In this document: positions 17,564-26,480 of the stretch, piece after piece | How the letters are laid out: each line of letters begins with the position of its first letter | How positions within the stretch are numbered: the stretch's first letter is position 1 | NCBI RefSeq assembly: GCF_003932855.1 | Contig: NZ_RQYZ01000001.1 | Coordinates: 346,708-410,707, forward strand | DNA: 64,000 bases | Source: Tessaracoccus sp. OH4464_COT-324 | Lineage (GTDB): Bacteria; Actinomycetota; Actinomycetes; Propionibacteriales; Propionibacteriaceae | Direction of reading: 5' to 3' | The notes under the pieces: generated by a model | Told to the model about the DNA's origin: nothing | Database searches by the model: none | The model's input: the letters and a program-made list of their open reading frames with translations, nothing else | Translations under genes and position numbers: made by a program

Positions 17564-18229
17564 TCACTTTGCTGGGTCAGCTTTTCTGCGAGCAAACCGC
17601 TGAAGCAGCATCAGACCAAGCTCCATCAGCAGGGCCAGCCCAATCACCAAGAGCGATCCCCCGAGCATTTGCGCGTAGTCGCGCGACTTCAACCCGGAGA
17701 ACAGGTAGCGGCCGAGCCCGACATCGGCCGTGTACGCGGCAAGCGTCGCGGTCGCCACCACTTGGAGGGTTGCGGAGCGCAGTCCACCAATCATCACGGG
17801 CAAAGCAAGCGGGATCTCCACCCGCCGAACCACTTGCATCGGACTCATGCCAATGGCTTTAGCAGCAGCAGGAACGGCAGGTTCGATAGCGTGGATTCCG
17901 GCGTATGCCCCTGCCAACAGCGAAGGTACTGCAAGCACGATGAGCGCCAAAGCAGGGGCAACCACGCCGATGCCCAGAGCCAAGCCGAAGATGGTGAGCA
18001 GGCCAAGCGTGGGAATCGCGCGTGCCACGCCTGCCACTGCGCCAACTACGCCTGCTCCTCGGCCGGTGTGCCCGATATAGACTCCGACCGGCAAGGCGAG
18101 AAACGCCGCCAGCGCGACGGTGACCAGGCTCAGAGAGAAATGCTCCACCAATCGCTGGGGGATGCTGCCTGAACCGGTCCAGTGGCTCGTGTCGATCAAC
18201 CACCGCAAAGCCTCGACGAAAAGAGTCAT
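17564..18229 (-). CDS. Osmoprotectant ABC permease, second subunit
   Basis: This 221-residue membrane protein has about five to six helices and the permease EAA loop region (AAKAIGMSPMQVVRRVEIPLALPVMI). It resembles OpuCB/OpuCD-type permeases for quaternary amines. ATG at 18229 overlaps the previous permease stop (ATGA). The binding-protein gene begins 26 bases downstream. The two permeases probably form a heterodimer. Confidence 0.87.
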   Translation of the reverse strand: MTLFVEALRWLIDTSHWTGSGSIPQRLVEHFSLSLVTVALAAFLALPVGVYIGHTGRGAGVVGAVAGVARAIPTLGLLTIFGLALGIGVVAPALALIVLAVPSLLAGAYAGIHAIEPAVPAAAKAIGMSPMQVVRRVEIPLALPVMIGGLRSATLQVVATATLAAYTADVGLGRYLFSGLKSRDYAQMLGGSLLVIGLALLMELGLMLLQRFARRKADPAK

Positions 18230-18873
18230 GTGCTCACCCGCTTGGCCCGCTTCCACGGGGTCAGCAGCCAACCGACAAGGAGCACCACCGCATCAACGAT
18301 CAAGGCCAACCCCATCGTCGCTGCAATGCCCGTTAGTACCTCCGCGGTGATGCTGCGCTGAAAACCGTCCGTCAACAAAGTGCCCAAACTTGGAACACCG
18401 ATGAGCGCTCCGATGGTCACCAAGGAGATCGTCGAGACGGCCACCACGCGAGCCCCTGAGACCAGCACCGGTACCGCAAGAGGCAGATCCACTCGCCAGA
18501 AAACGCTCAACCGCGAGTGACCCACAGCAACCGCAGCATCGTGGACGGCGGAATCCACCGCGGCGAAAGCGTCCGCGGCCGTTCTCACCAAAAGCGCTAC
18601 TCCGTAGATGCTCAGCGCAACGATCATGGTGGCCGAGGATCGCAGCGGTATGCCGAGCAACACCGGGATAACTATGAGCAGGGGGAGCGCGGGCACTGCG
18701 TAGAGCAGGGTGGCCGCTCCCAGCACCGGAGCGGCCAGCCGAGGACGACGAAACGCCAAGCGCCCGATCGGCACGGCTATCACAATGCTCAGCAGGATCG
18801 CAGGCAGGCTGAGCAGCAGGTGAGCTGCAGCCAGTTCCACCACCTGCTGCCAATTGGCTCTCAGCCAGTTCAA
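18226..18873 (-). CDS. Osmoprotectant ABC permease, first subunit
   Basis: This 215-residue integral membrane protein has the inner-membrane permease fold with an EAA-type loop (AVGHSRLSVFWRVDLPLAVPVLV). It overlaps the ATPase gene by 4 bases and the second permease gene by 4 bases. The paralogous pair plus ATPase plus lipoprotein matches the OpuC/ProVWX-like layout. Confidence 0.87.
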   Translation of the reverse strand: MNWLRANWQQVVELAAAHLLLSLPAILLSIVIAVPIGRLAFRRPRLAAPVLGAATLLYAVPALPLLIVIPVLLGIPLRSSATMIVALSIYGVALLVRTAADAFAAVDSAVHDAAVAVGHSRLSVFWRVDLPLAVPVLVSGARVVAVSTISLVTIGALIGVPSLGTLLTDGFQRSITAEVLTGIAATMGLALIVDAVVLLVGWLLTPWKRAKRVST

Positions 18874-19679
18874 GTCTTCAACCTTCCGACGGGTCGGCCC
18901 CGCCCGTCTACCGCGAGCAATTCTCCGGCCACTTCTACGGTGGCCAGTGTTCGGTCGATACGATCAACACCCACGAAATCACGGACGAAGTCGTTGGCCG
19001 GGCGAGCAAGAATTTCCGTCGGGGTGCCGTGCTGAGCAACGACCCCCTGCTCGCGCAGCACCACCACCTCATCTCCGAGCCGGAACGCCTCGTCTATGTC
19101 GTGGGTGACGAACAGGATCGTCTTGCCCAGTTCAGCTTGCAGCCTGATCAACTCGTCCTGCAGCTCTCGGCGGACGATCGGGTCAACGGCCCCGAAGGGC
19201 TCGTCCATCAACAGAATCTCGGGTCCACCGGCCAAGGCGCGCGCCACTCCGACGCGTTGCTGTTGGCCGCCGGACAGCTGGCCGGGGTAGCGCATACCCA
19301 GCTCCGCCTTCAATCCGACCCGCTCCATCAGTTCGAAGGCTGCGGCTCGGGCTTGTCGCTTGGCCATGCCGTTGAGCATGGGAACCGTAGCGATGTTGTC
19401 CAACACTGTGCGGTGCGGCAGCAGCCCGCTGGCCTGCAGGACGTAGCCGATCGAGCGTCGCAACGCAACGGGATTCTGGCTGCGCACGTCGATCCCGTTT
19501 ATCTCGACCTGGCCCGAGGTGGGTTCAACCATGCGATTTACCATCCTCATCACTGTGGTCTTGCCCGAGCCGGATGAACCAACCAAAACGACCGTTTTGC
19601 GGCAGGGCACCAGGAGGGAAAAGTCGGCTACGGCAACTGAACCCGCATACTCTTTCCGGACTGATTTGAACTCGATCAT
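18870..19679 (-). CDS. Osmoprotectant ABC transporter ATP-binding protein
   Basis: This 269-residue ATPase is first in the importer operon. Walker A is VGSSGSGKTT, the Q-loop is YVLQASGLLPH, the signature is LSGGQQQRVG, and Walker B is LLMDEPFGAVDP with the HDIDEA H-loop. The C-terminus is short, with no pair of CBS domains as in OpuAA. ATG at 19679 is favoured because GGAGG lies five bases before it; an in-frame start ten codons earlier lacks one. No osmotic or repressor site was recognised upstream. Confidence 0.9.
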   Translation of the reverse strand: MIEFKSVRKEYAGSVAVADFSLLVPCRKTVVLVGSSGSGKTTVMRMVNRMVEPTSGQVEINGIDVRSQNPVALRRSIGYVLQASGLLPHRTVLDNIATVPMLNGMAKRQARAAAFELMERVGLKAELGMRYPGQLSGGQQQRVGVARALAGGPEILLMDEPFGAVDPIVRRELQDELIRLQAELGKTILFVTHDIDEAFRLGDEVVVLREQGVVAQHGTPTEILARPANDFVRDFVGVDRIDRTLATVEVAGELLAVDGRGRPVGRLKT

Positions 19680-19876
19680 GGCCCTCCAGACCGTTGTCGT
19701 GTCCTCCACCGTATCAACTGGCTAGGCAATCGACGTTATGCGCGGCCGAGGAGGTGAAGTCCGAGCCTGGCGGTGGACGAGTCCGGACAGTATCTCTTCC
19801 GAGTGGAAAGGGCACAGGGCCTAGTCGTTTCTGCGGGAGTGTCCCGCACAACCCGGTCGGAAACAACCAGCTCTGG

Positions 19877-21160
19877 TCAAGCCTGGCGCAGTGCCTGGTC
19901 CAGATCAGCGATCAGGTCAGCGACGTGCTCGATCCCGACCGATAGGCGGACCATCTCCGCTGGAACCCCCGCCTTCTTCAACTCTTCCTCCGTGAGCTGG
20001 GAATGCGTTGTGGAAGCGCTGTGGATCACCAGGGACTTGGCGTCACCAATGTTCGCCAGGTGGCTGAACAGCCTCAGCGAATCGACGAACCGGGCTCCTC
20101 CTTCCCGGCCGGATCGCAGGCCGAAAGACAGAATGCCTCCGAACCTACCGGAGTCGAGCACCCGCTTGGCCACGGCGTGGCTGGCCGACGAGTCCAGGCC
20201 GGGATAGTTTACCCAGGCTACGCCCGGATGGCTCTCAAGGAAGCGCGCGACGGCGAGCGCGTTGTCGCTGTGGCGCTCCATTCGCAGGTGCAAGGTCTCG
20301 ATCCCCTGAAGCAGCAGAAAAGCGTTGAAGGGAGAAATAGCCGCACCTGTGTTGCGCAGCAGTACCGTCCGCGCCCGAACCACAAAAGCTGCTTTGCCCG
20401 CCGCTTGGGTCCACACAACCCCGTGGTAGGCGGGGTCGGGGGCGGCCATGTTCCGGAAGCGATCGGCGTGGCTTTCCCAGTCGAAATTGCCTGAGTCGAC
20501 GATGAGCCCGCCCAGCGAGGTGCCGTGTCCGCCCAAAAACTTGGTGGCGGAGTGCACGACGATGTCCACGCCATGCTGGAATGCTCGGGTGAGGACCGGC
20601 GTGGCGACGGTGTTGTCCAGGATGAAAGGCAGTCCCAACTCGTGTGCAGCGCCCGACCATGCGTCGAGATCGATCACGTTGATTGCCGGGTTCCCGATGG
20701 TCTCGCCGAACACTGCTTTGGTTCGGTCGTCGACGTGCTGCGCGAGTTCATCCGGTTTGTCGGGGTCAACGAACCGTGTCTCAATGCCGAACTGGGGCAG
20801 GGTGTGTGCCAGTAGCGCATAGGTGCCGCCATAAAGCGTGGACAGCGCGACGATGTTGTCGCCTGCCTGGCACAGGTTCAGCACCGCATACGTGACGGCG
20901 GCCGCTCCGGACGCAGTGGCAAGGGCGCCCACTCCGCCCTCAAGCGCATTCACACGTTCTTCCAGGGCCTGCTGGGTGGGGTTCATGATCCTCGTGTAGA
21001 TGTTGCCAGGGCGCTTGAGCGCGAACAGTTCCGCCGCGTGCTCGGTATCTTCGAATACGAAGGATGTGGTCTGATAGATCGGAACCGCTCGAGCCCCGGT
21101 CGCGGGGTCCGGCTGCTCCTGGCCCGCTTGTACGGCCAGCGTCTCTGGGTGAAGGTCCAC
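19877..21160 (-). CDS. metY: O-acetylhomoserine sulfhydrylase
   Basis: This 427-residue PLP enzyme makes homocysteine (or methionine) from O-acetylhomoserine and sulfide (or methanethiol). Lys207 in SATKFLGGHGT is the PLP lysine; YTRIMNPT and the QTTSFVFEDTEHAAELFAL opening are typical of the longer MetY branch of the Cys/Met enzymes. GTG at 21160 has AGGAG eight bases upstream. The acetyl donor is made by MetX, encoded about 2.7 kb away on the other strand. No SAM riboswitch fits in the 97-base divergent gap. Confidence 0.94.
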   Translation of the reverse strand: MDLHPETLAVQAGQEQPDPATGARAVPIYQTTSFVFEDTEHAAELFALKRPGNIYTRIMNPTQQALEERVNALEGGVGALATASGAAAVTYAVLNLCQAGDNIVALSTLYGGTYALLAHTLPQFGIETRFVDPDKPDELAQHVDDRTKAVFGETIGNPAINVIDLDAWSGAAHELGLPFILDNTVATPVLTRAFQHGVDIVVHSATKFLGGHGTSLGGLIVDSGNFDWESHADRFRNMAAPDPAYHGVVWTQAAGKAAFVVRARTVLLRNTGAAISPFNAFLLLQGIETLHLRMERHSDNALAVARFLESHPGVAWVNYPGLDSSASHAVAKRVLDSGRFGGILSFGLRSGREGGARFVDSLRLFSHLANIGDAKSLVIHSASTTHSQLTEEELKKAGVPAEMVRLSVGIEHVADLIADLDQALRQA

Positions 21161-21257
21161 CGTAAATACTCCTGTTTTCGTCGATTCACGAGCTTTGAGC
21201 CCTTAACTGCTCCCGATGAACTTTAATGTGGAGTGCAAGCAAGATAGGAGACGTTTC

Positions 21258-22490
21258 ATGATCAAGCGAATCGCGGCCGTGGCAGCCACGGCCGCGCTCC
21301 TGGCCGGAGCGGGGGTGTCGTCGGCCGATGCTGACGACGACCAAACCGTCCGCATCGCCACGTTCAACGCCAGCCTCAACCGCAACGCAGCGGGGGAGTT
21401 GCTCCGGCAGTTGAATGACGGGACGAATGAACAGGCGCGGAACGCTGCGGAGACCATCCAACGTGCACGGCCCGACATCGTCCTGATCAACGAGTTCGAT
21501 TATGAGCCTGACCTCAGGGCCGCCAAGGCCTTTCACGACAATTACCTGAAGGTCCCCCAGCGCGGGGCTGAACCTGTCGAGTACCCCCACATGTGGGCCG
21601 GCCCGGTAAACACCGGTGTGCCGAGCGGGCATGACCTCAACAACGACGGCACCGTGGGTGGTCCCGAGGATGCCTTCGGGTTCGGGCAGTTCCCCGGACA
21701 GTACGGCTTCGTTCTTTACTCGAAGTATCCAATAAACCAGGGGAGCGTTCGCACCTTCCAGAAGTTCCTCTGGAAGGACATGCCAAGCAATCTCATCCCG
21801 GAGGGTTGGTACTCGGCCGAAGCACTATCGGAACTGCGCTTGTCGTCGAAGACACACGCCGACATCCCCGTGCAAGTCGGCTCACATACGCTGCACATAC
21901 TCGCCGCCCACCCGACGCCCCCTTCGTTCGATGGTCCGGAGAAGCGAAACAAGCGTCGCAACAACGACGAGATCCGTCTGTGGGCCGATTACATCAGCGG
22001 CAAAGCCGACTACTTGTACGACGATTCCGGGGCTCGGGGAGGGTTGCCCGACGGCGAAAGTTTCGCGATCCTCGGCGACTACAACTCGGATCCGGTTGAT
22101 GGAGACTCCTGGCCCGGATCGATTGATGCGCTGCTGAAGAACAGTCTCGTCCTTGATCCGAAACCCGTGTCGGCAGGCGCGGTCGAGGCGGCCAAGCGGC
22201 AGGGCGGAGCGAACAACTCCCACCTCGGCGATCCGGCGCTCGATACCGCCGACTTCAACGACGCCCCGCGGCCGGGCAACATTCGAGTCGACTACACCCT
22301 GCTGAGCGCCAAGACGATGTCGGCGAAGGACTCGGCAGTTTTCTGGCCCAAACGCGACGACCCGTTGTTCCGGCTGGTGGGGGAGCATCCATTTCCGACC
22401 TCCGATCACCGACTCGTCTGGGTGGACGCGCAGTTCCGCGCCGGCCCAGATCAGCCCTTGCTGCCAAAGCTGCCGAATACCGGCCGCTAG
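21258..22490 (+). CDS. Secreted endonuclease/exonuclease/phosphatase-fold protein
   Basis: This 410-residue protein has a Sec signal peptide (MIKRIAAVAATAALLAGAG, cleavage predicted after VSSADA). The mature part has EEP-fold motifs: ATFNASLNR at the start, INEFDY with the metal Glu, LAAHPTPP, LGDYNSDP and a C-terminal SDHRLVWVD. The members may hydrolyse nucleic acids or phosphate esters outside the cell; the substrate is unknown. ATG at 21258 has AGGAG seven bases before it; an upstream ATG at 21216 would bury the signal peptide. Confidence 0.82.
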   Translation: MIKRIAAVAATAALLAGAGVSSADADDDQTVRIATFNASLNRNAAGELLRQLNDGTNEQARNAAETIQRARPDIVLINEFDYEPDLRAAKAFHDNYLKVPQRGAEPVEYPHMWAGPVNTGVPSGHDLNNDGTVGGPEDAFGFGQFPGQYGFVLYSKYPINQGSVRTFQKFLWKDMPSNLIPEGWYSAEALSELRLSSKTHADIPVQVGSHTLHILAAHPTPPSFDGPEKRNKRRNNDEIRLWADYISGKADYLYDDSGARGGLPDGESFAILGDYNSDPVDGDSWPGSIDALLKNSLVLDPKPVSAGAVEAAKRQGGANNSHLGDPALDTADFNDAPRPGNIRVDYTLLSAKTMSAKDSAVFWPKRDDPLFRLVGEHPFPTSDHRLVWVDAQFRAGPDQPLLPKLPNTGR

Positions 22491-22559
22491 TGCCCTGTGG
22501 GGAACCGGGTGACGCTAATCTTGAGCCTCGCCCGGTAAACCACCCTCGAAAGGGAAGCC

Positions 22560-23045
22560 ATGTCGGTCTTTGACGAATCATCCTTCACTTCTTCCACCCC
22601 GCTGTTGCAACCCGTGACCTACGAGAGCGTTCAGGCGGCGCTAACGGAAATGAACGTCAATTTCGGCATCGACGAGGACGGAGACATCGTCGCCGCCTTC
22701 GAGGGCAACCCCTGCTGGGTCCGGATTCTCAGCAACGAGTCCGACGTGAAAGCGCTGATGATGCTTGGCCGCTGGCAGCACACGTTGAGCGGGGAGCAGT
22801 ACGACTCCGCGTTGGAGGTGGTCAACGAGTGGAACGCCACCCGTTTCTTCCCCCGGACGTCGTGCGTGCGTACCCCCGAAGGCATGGTAGTCATCGGCGC
22901 GGACTACGTACGCGACGTGGCCCTCGGGCTCACGAAGGAGCAGCTGCTAAGCGACCTCTCCGTCGCCATCACCACTTGCGGCGCTTTCTTCGAGCACCTT
23001 GATGAACACTTCCTCGCCAGTTGCGGCGGGGAGTGTGCCCGGTGA
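22560..23045 (+). CDS. YbjN domain protein
   Basis: This 161-residue protein has the YbjN/sensory-transduction-regulator fold (VQAALTEMNVNFGIDEDGDIVAAFEGN, LEVVNEWNATRFFPRTS). The fold resembles type III secretion chaperones; actinobacterial copies have no established role. GGGAAG lies five bases before the ATG. The stop overlaps the next gene start by one base. Confidence 0.8.
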   Translation: MSVFDESSFTSSTPLLQPVTYESVQAALTEMNVNFGIDEDGDIVAAFEGNPCWVRILSNESDVKALMMLGRWQHTLSGEQYDSALEVVNEWNATRFFPRTSCVRTPEGMVVIGADYVRDVALGLTKEQLLSDLSVAITTCGAFFEHLDEHFLASCGGECAR

Positions 23046-23878
23046 TGGCGGTCCTTCGGCTGACCGATTTCCGGTTCGGTTTCGAGTTGCTGCGCAGGGG
23101 AATCGTCGCTTGGCGTCGTCGTCCCCGGCTGATGCTGATCGGGCTGGTGCCTGCGTTGCTGGTAGCGACAGCCTTCGTGGTGCTGCTCGCCTGGGCACTG
23201 CCACGAACCTATGACTTCGCCCAATGGGTCACACCATTTGCGAACGACTGGGCCTTGATGTGGCGAGACGCATTGCGACTAACGGTCGGCTTCTCCGCCG
23301 CGTTGGCGTTGGCAGTCTTCTGTCTGCTCAGCTTCGTCGCACTGACGCTAAACGTTGGTGGCCCGTTCTATCAGCACATTTGGCGCGCCACAGAACAGGA
23401 ACTGGGCACCCTGCCTGATTCCGAGCGTGCTCTCTCCACCGCGGACAGCTTGAGGGACACCTTCCGGCTGCTACTGTCGTCGCTACAGACCTCGGTGTTG
23501 GCCCTGCTCATCGGCTTGATCCCGCTCGTGGGGGTTCCTGCTGCAGGGGTGTTCTCCGCAGTTCGAGGAACCAAGGCGTTGGCGTTGGAGCTGACCGCTT
23601 TCGCAGGCGAGCCACGCGGGCTCAGCCTGGCTCAGCGAAGACTCCTGCTGGCTCAGCGTCCAACCCTCGCTGGGGCGTGCGCTTTCCCCGTCTATCTGGC
23701 CTTCCTGGTACCTGTACTCGGCGTTCTCGTCATGCCCAGCGCGGTGGTAACCGGTACTCACCTGATCCTGGAGGTTCTGGGCGAGACTCAGCCGACCGCC
23801 GACGAAACTTCCGAGACCCTGCTGGACGGCAAGGACCTGGAATCGATCCCCAAGGGGGAGAACCCGGACGATGCGTGA
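23045..23878 (+). CDS. EI24/CysZ-like membrane protein
   Basis: This 277-residue protein has about five hydrophobic helices and the EI24 family layout (FRFGFELLRRGIVAWRRRPR opening, NVGGPFYQHIW, and a late LVPVLGVLVMPSAVVTGT). The group includes CysZ, a sulfate importer. Its position just before metX makes a sulfur role attractive but unproven. The start ATG overlaps the YbjN stop by one base, and metX overlaps its end by 8 bases. The C-terminal 30 residues are acidic. Confidence 0.72.
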   Translation: MAVLRLTDFRFGFELLRRGIVAWRRRPRLMLIGLVPALLVATAFVVLLAWALPRTYDFAQWVTPFANDWALMWRDALRLTVGFSAALALAVFCLLSFVALTLNVGGPFYQHIWRATEQELGTLPDSERALSTADSLRDTFRLLLSSLQTSVLALLIGLIPLVGVPAAGVFSAVRGTKALALELTAFAGEPRGLSLAQRRLLLAQRPTLAGACAFPVYLAFLVPVLGVLVMPSAVVTGTHLILEVLGETQPTADETSETLLDGKDLESIPKGENPDDA

Positions 23879-24980
23879 GATAGCAACGCTCTCCGCCCGG
23901 CTCTACACCCCAGAGCAGCCCTTTCTGTCGGCCTCCGGTGGGCGCCTCGACGAAGTCGACGTCGCCTATGAAACATATGGGACGCTCGCCGAGGACCGTT
24001 CCAACGCCATCTATATCTGCCATGCCCTCACCGGTGACGCGCACGCGGCTGGCTACCGAGCGGGAGAAACCAAGCCGGGATGGTGGGACAACCTGATCGG
24101 CCCCGGAAAACCGATCGACACCGACCGCTGGTTCGTCGTCTGCTCGAACCTGCTGGGTGGCTGCCAGGGAACAACCGGCCCGTCCTCCATCAACCCAACA
24201 ACGGGCGAAGCCTACGGGCTCGACTTTCCGCTGCTGCGGATAAGCGACTTCGTTGACGTGCACCGACGGCTGGGGGCTCACCTCGGCATCGGCAGGTGGG
24301 CCGCGTTAGTCGGCGGTTCACTCGGAGGAATGCAGGTTCTAGACTGGACGCTGCGTTTCCCGGGCGATGCAGAGCGTGCGATTATCGTGGCTGCTTCATC
24401 CAGGTTGACTGCCCAGAACATTGCCTTCTCCGCGGTGGCCAGGCACGCGATCATGCGCGATGCAGACTTCCATGGCGGCCGTTTTCACGCGCTGGGCACC
24501 TCGCCGGATCGGGGGCTGAGCGTTGCCCGAATGATGGCGCACATCACCTACCTGTCCGAAGAAGCCTTTGGGGAAAAGTTCGGCAGACAGGCACAAGCCG
24601 AAGAACTGGCAGAGAACTTCGGCGTGGATTTCGCGGTGGAGAGCTACCTGGAGTACCAGGGACAACGCTTCCTCTCCCGGTTCGACGCTCTGAGTTACCT
24701 CTACCTGTCCCGCGCGATGGACTACTTCGACCCATTCGCTAGCGCCGACGCGCTGGATGAGCTGAAACGACGCCCGGTTGATTTCCTCGTCATGAGCTTC
24801 GACTCGGACTGGCGGTATTCGACGAAGGACTCTCGGCGCATCGTCCGTCGCCTTGAAGGGGCCCGCGTGCCGGTGTGTTTCCGCGAGATTTCTTCTCCTT
24901 GGGGACACGATTCCTTCTTGCTCGAACTACCCGACTACCACGCGACGATTCGCGCATTTCTGAATCGGAGGAGCAAGTGA
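23871..24980 (+). CDS. metX: Homoserine O-acetyltransferase
   Basis: This 369-residue alpha/beta-hydrolase-fold enzyme activates homoserine with an acyl-CoA. Ser150 in GGSLGGMQ is the nucleophile, and WGHDSFLLE near residue 345 gives the catalytic histidine; the Asp lies in the MSFDSDW segment. Acetyl rather than succinyl donor is inferred from the family in actinobacteria and from the metY partner. It overlaps metW by 4 bases. Confidence 0.94.
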   Translation: MREIATLSARLYTPEQPFLSASGGRLDEVDVAYETYGTLAEDRSNAIYICHALTGDAHAAGYRAGETKPGWWDNLIGPGKPIDTDRWFVVCSNLLGGCQGTTGPSSINPTTGEAYGLDFPLLRISDFVDVHRRLGAHLGIGRWAALVGGSLGGMQVLDWTLRFPGDAERAIIVAASSRLTAQNIAFSAVARHAIMRDADFHGGRFHALGTSPDRGLSVARMMAHITYLSEEAFGEKFGRQAQAEELAENFGVDFAVESYLEYQGQRFLSRFDALSYLYLSRAMDYFDPFASADALDELKRRPVDFLVMSFDSDWRYSTKDSRRIVRRLEGARVPVCFREISSPWGHDSFLLELPDYHATIRAFLNRRSK

Positions 24981-25564
24981 CAAGAGCCGACTTCGGCTTG
25001 ATCGCCGATCTCATCCCCAAGGGGGCACGAGTGCTAGACCTGGGATGCGGGGACGGCGAGTTGCTGAGTGGCCTTCAGCAGAAAGGCTGCACCGGGACCG
25101 GCGTCGAGATCGAAGCCGGTCCCGTCCTGCAGGCGATAGCACGAGGCGTGAACGTGATCGAGTTGGACATCGACCTGGCTCTTGATGAGTTCGGGGACGA
25201 TTCCTACGATGTCGTTGTGCTTTCCCGCACCCTTCAGGCGGTTCACCGGCCAGCCGAAGTGCTGCGCCAGATCCGGCGTATTGCCCGCTGCTCGATCGTT
25301 TCCATGCCTAATTTCGCGCTGTGGCGCAACCGACTGAGGCTACTCGCCGGAAGGATGCCGATCTCGAAGGATCTACCTTTTGAGTGGTTTGATACTCCAA
25401 ACCTGCACTACACCTCGCTGAAAGACCTGGAGCCGCTGTTCATTGATGTCGGCTTCCGGATTACCAGACGCATCGCGCTAGATCAGAACGGCCAGCGGCA
25501 CTGGGCGCGACGCTCCGCCAACTTGTTGGCCAGTTCCGCCCTGTACTTCCTGGAGCGATCCTAA
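24977..25564 (+). CDS. metW: MetW, methionine biosynthesis methyltransferase-fold protein
   Basis: This 195-residue protein has a SAM-binding Rossmann motif (VLDLGCGDGELL) and the MetW landmarks VLSRTLQAVHRPAEVLRQI, SMPNFALWRNR and FEWFDTPNLHY. MetW pairs with MetX in many bacteria and is needed for methionine synthesis; its exact reaction is unclear. GTG at 24977 is chosen because GGAGG precedes it and it overlaps the metX stop (GTGA); an in-frame upstream ATG lies inside metX. Confidence 0.92.
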   Translation: MTRADFGLIADLIPKGARVLDLGCGDGELLSGLQQKGCTGTGVEIEAGPVLQAIARGVNVIELDIDLALDEFGDDSYDVVVLSRTLQAVHRPAEVLRQIRRIARCSIVSMPNFALWRNRLRLLAGRMPISKDLPFEWFDTPNLHYTSLKDLEPLFIDVGFRITRRIALDQNGQRHWARRSANLLASSALYFLERS

Positions 25565-26445
25565 GTGCGGACGCCGAGTGCCGCTGCCAGTTTGGTGAGG
25601 GTACTGCCAAGCGACAATTCCTTCGTCAGCCGCTCGACGGTAGCCTCGTCGGGAACGCCCCGAACGTCCGGCAGGTGCAGCGTGTTGGCTGTCGCCACCA
25701 CCCTGCGCGCGGGCTCAAGATAATCCGCCGCCGCCAGCAGATTTCGCCTGATGCTAGGTTTGAGTTCGGATGACGGGTCGGCAGCCGCCGCTAGCATGGC
25801 TGACAAGCTCGGGTAGTCGGCCACGAGCCGGGCAGCTGTCCGCTCGCCTATGCCCTTGGCTCCGGGAAGCCCGTCCGAGGGATCTCCCCGCAGCACGGCG
25901 AAGTCGACGTAGCGTCCGGCAGGAATCCCGAATTTCTCCGCCAGCCAATCCAGGTCCACGAGATCATGGTTGGCGACCGAACGGACCAGGTAGACGACCC
26001 GGGTCGTCTCATTCACCAGCTGAAACAAGTCCCGATCTCCGGTGGCAACCAGTGATTCTCCGTCGTGACAGCTCACCGCCGAGCCGAGCACATCGTCGGC
26101 TTCATAGTCAGCTACCCCGACGACGGGCAGACCCACTGCGGCCAGTGCTTCGCGAATCCAGGGAAGCTGGCGCGCCAAATCCTCTTCCACCTCCTCGCCC
26201 TCACCAGCCACTCGATGCGCCTTGTAGCTTGGCACCAGCGCTACCCGCCACGCTGGGCGCCAGTCTTCGTCCCAGGCGCACAACACCCGGTCGGGGGAGT
26301 ATTTCTCCACCAGGGCGGCTAGCGTGGCGCAGACACCGCGCACCGCGTTCACCGGGTGGCCGTCGGAGTTTACGAACGAGCGCGGAACCCCGAAATAGGA
26401 CCGGAAACAGAGGTAGGGGGTATCGCAGGCGAGCAGCTTATTCAC
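25561..26445 (-). CDS. 5'-3' exonuclease (PolA N-domain-like)
   Basis: This 294-residue protein is a stand-alone 5' nuclease like the N-terminal domain of DNA polymerase I. Acidic metal ligands appear in CAWDEDW, YEADDVLG and ATGDRDLFQLV, and the helix-hairpin-helix GLPGAKGIGERTAARLV binds duplex DNA. One oddity: the usual N-terminal LLLDG motif reads LLACDTPYLCFRS. GTG at 26445 is chosen; a longer frame upstream would run into the divergent lnt gene. It converges on metW with a 4-base overlap. Confidence 0.88.
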   Translation of the reverse strand: MNKLLACDTPYLCFRSYFGVPRSFVNSDGHPVNAVRGVCATLAALVEKYSPDRVLCAWDEDWRPAWRVALVPSYKAHRVAGEGEEVEEDLARQLPWIREALAAVGLPVVGVADYEADDVLGSAVSCHDGESLVATGDRDLFQLVNETTRVVYLVRSVANHDLVDLDWLAEKFGIPAGRYVDFAVLRGDPSDGLPGAKGIGERTAARLVADYPSLSAMLAAAADPSSELKPSIRRNLLAAADYLEPARRVVATANTLHLPDVRGVPDEATVERLTKELSLGSTLTKLAAALGVRT

Positions 26446-26468
26446 GACCCAATCATCCCATGGCTGGT

Positions 26469-26474
26469 TAGGAT
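26469..26474 (+). promoter_or_regulatory. -10 hexamer for leaderless lnt
   Basis: TAGGAT, 6 bases before the lnt GTG, no SD in between. Confidence 0.45.
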
Positions 26475-26480
26475 GGCGCA

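Noticed and set aside
19832..19848. Short hairpin TGCGGGA/TCCCGCA after metY
   Set aside because: Seven pairs with a 3-base loop but no T-tract on the metY strand; too weak to call a terminator.
21161..21257. Search for a SAM riboswitch before metY
   Set aside because: The gap is too short and GTG is preceded directly by an ordinary SD.
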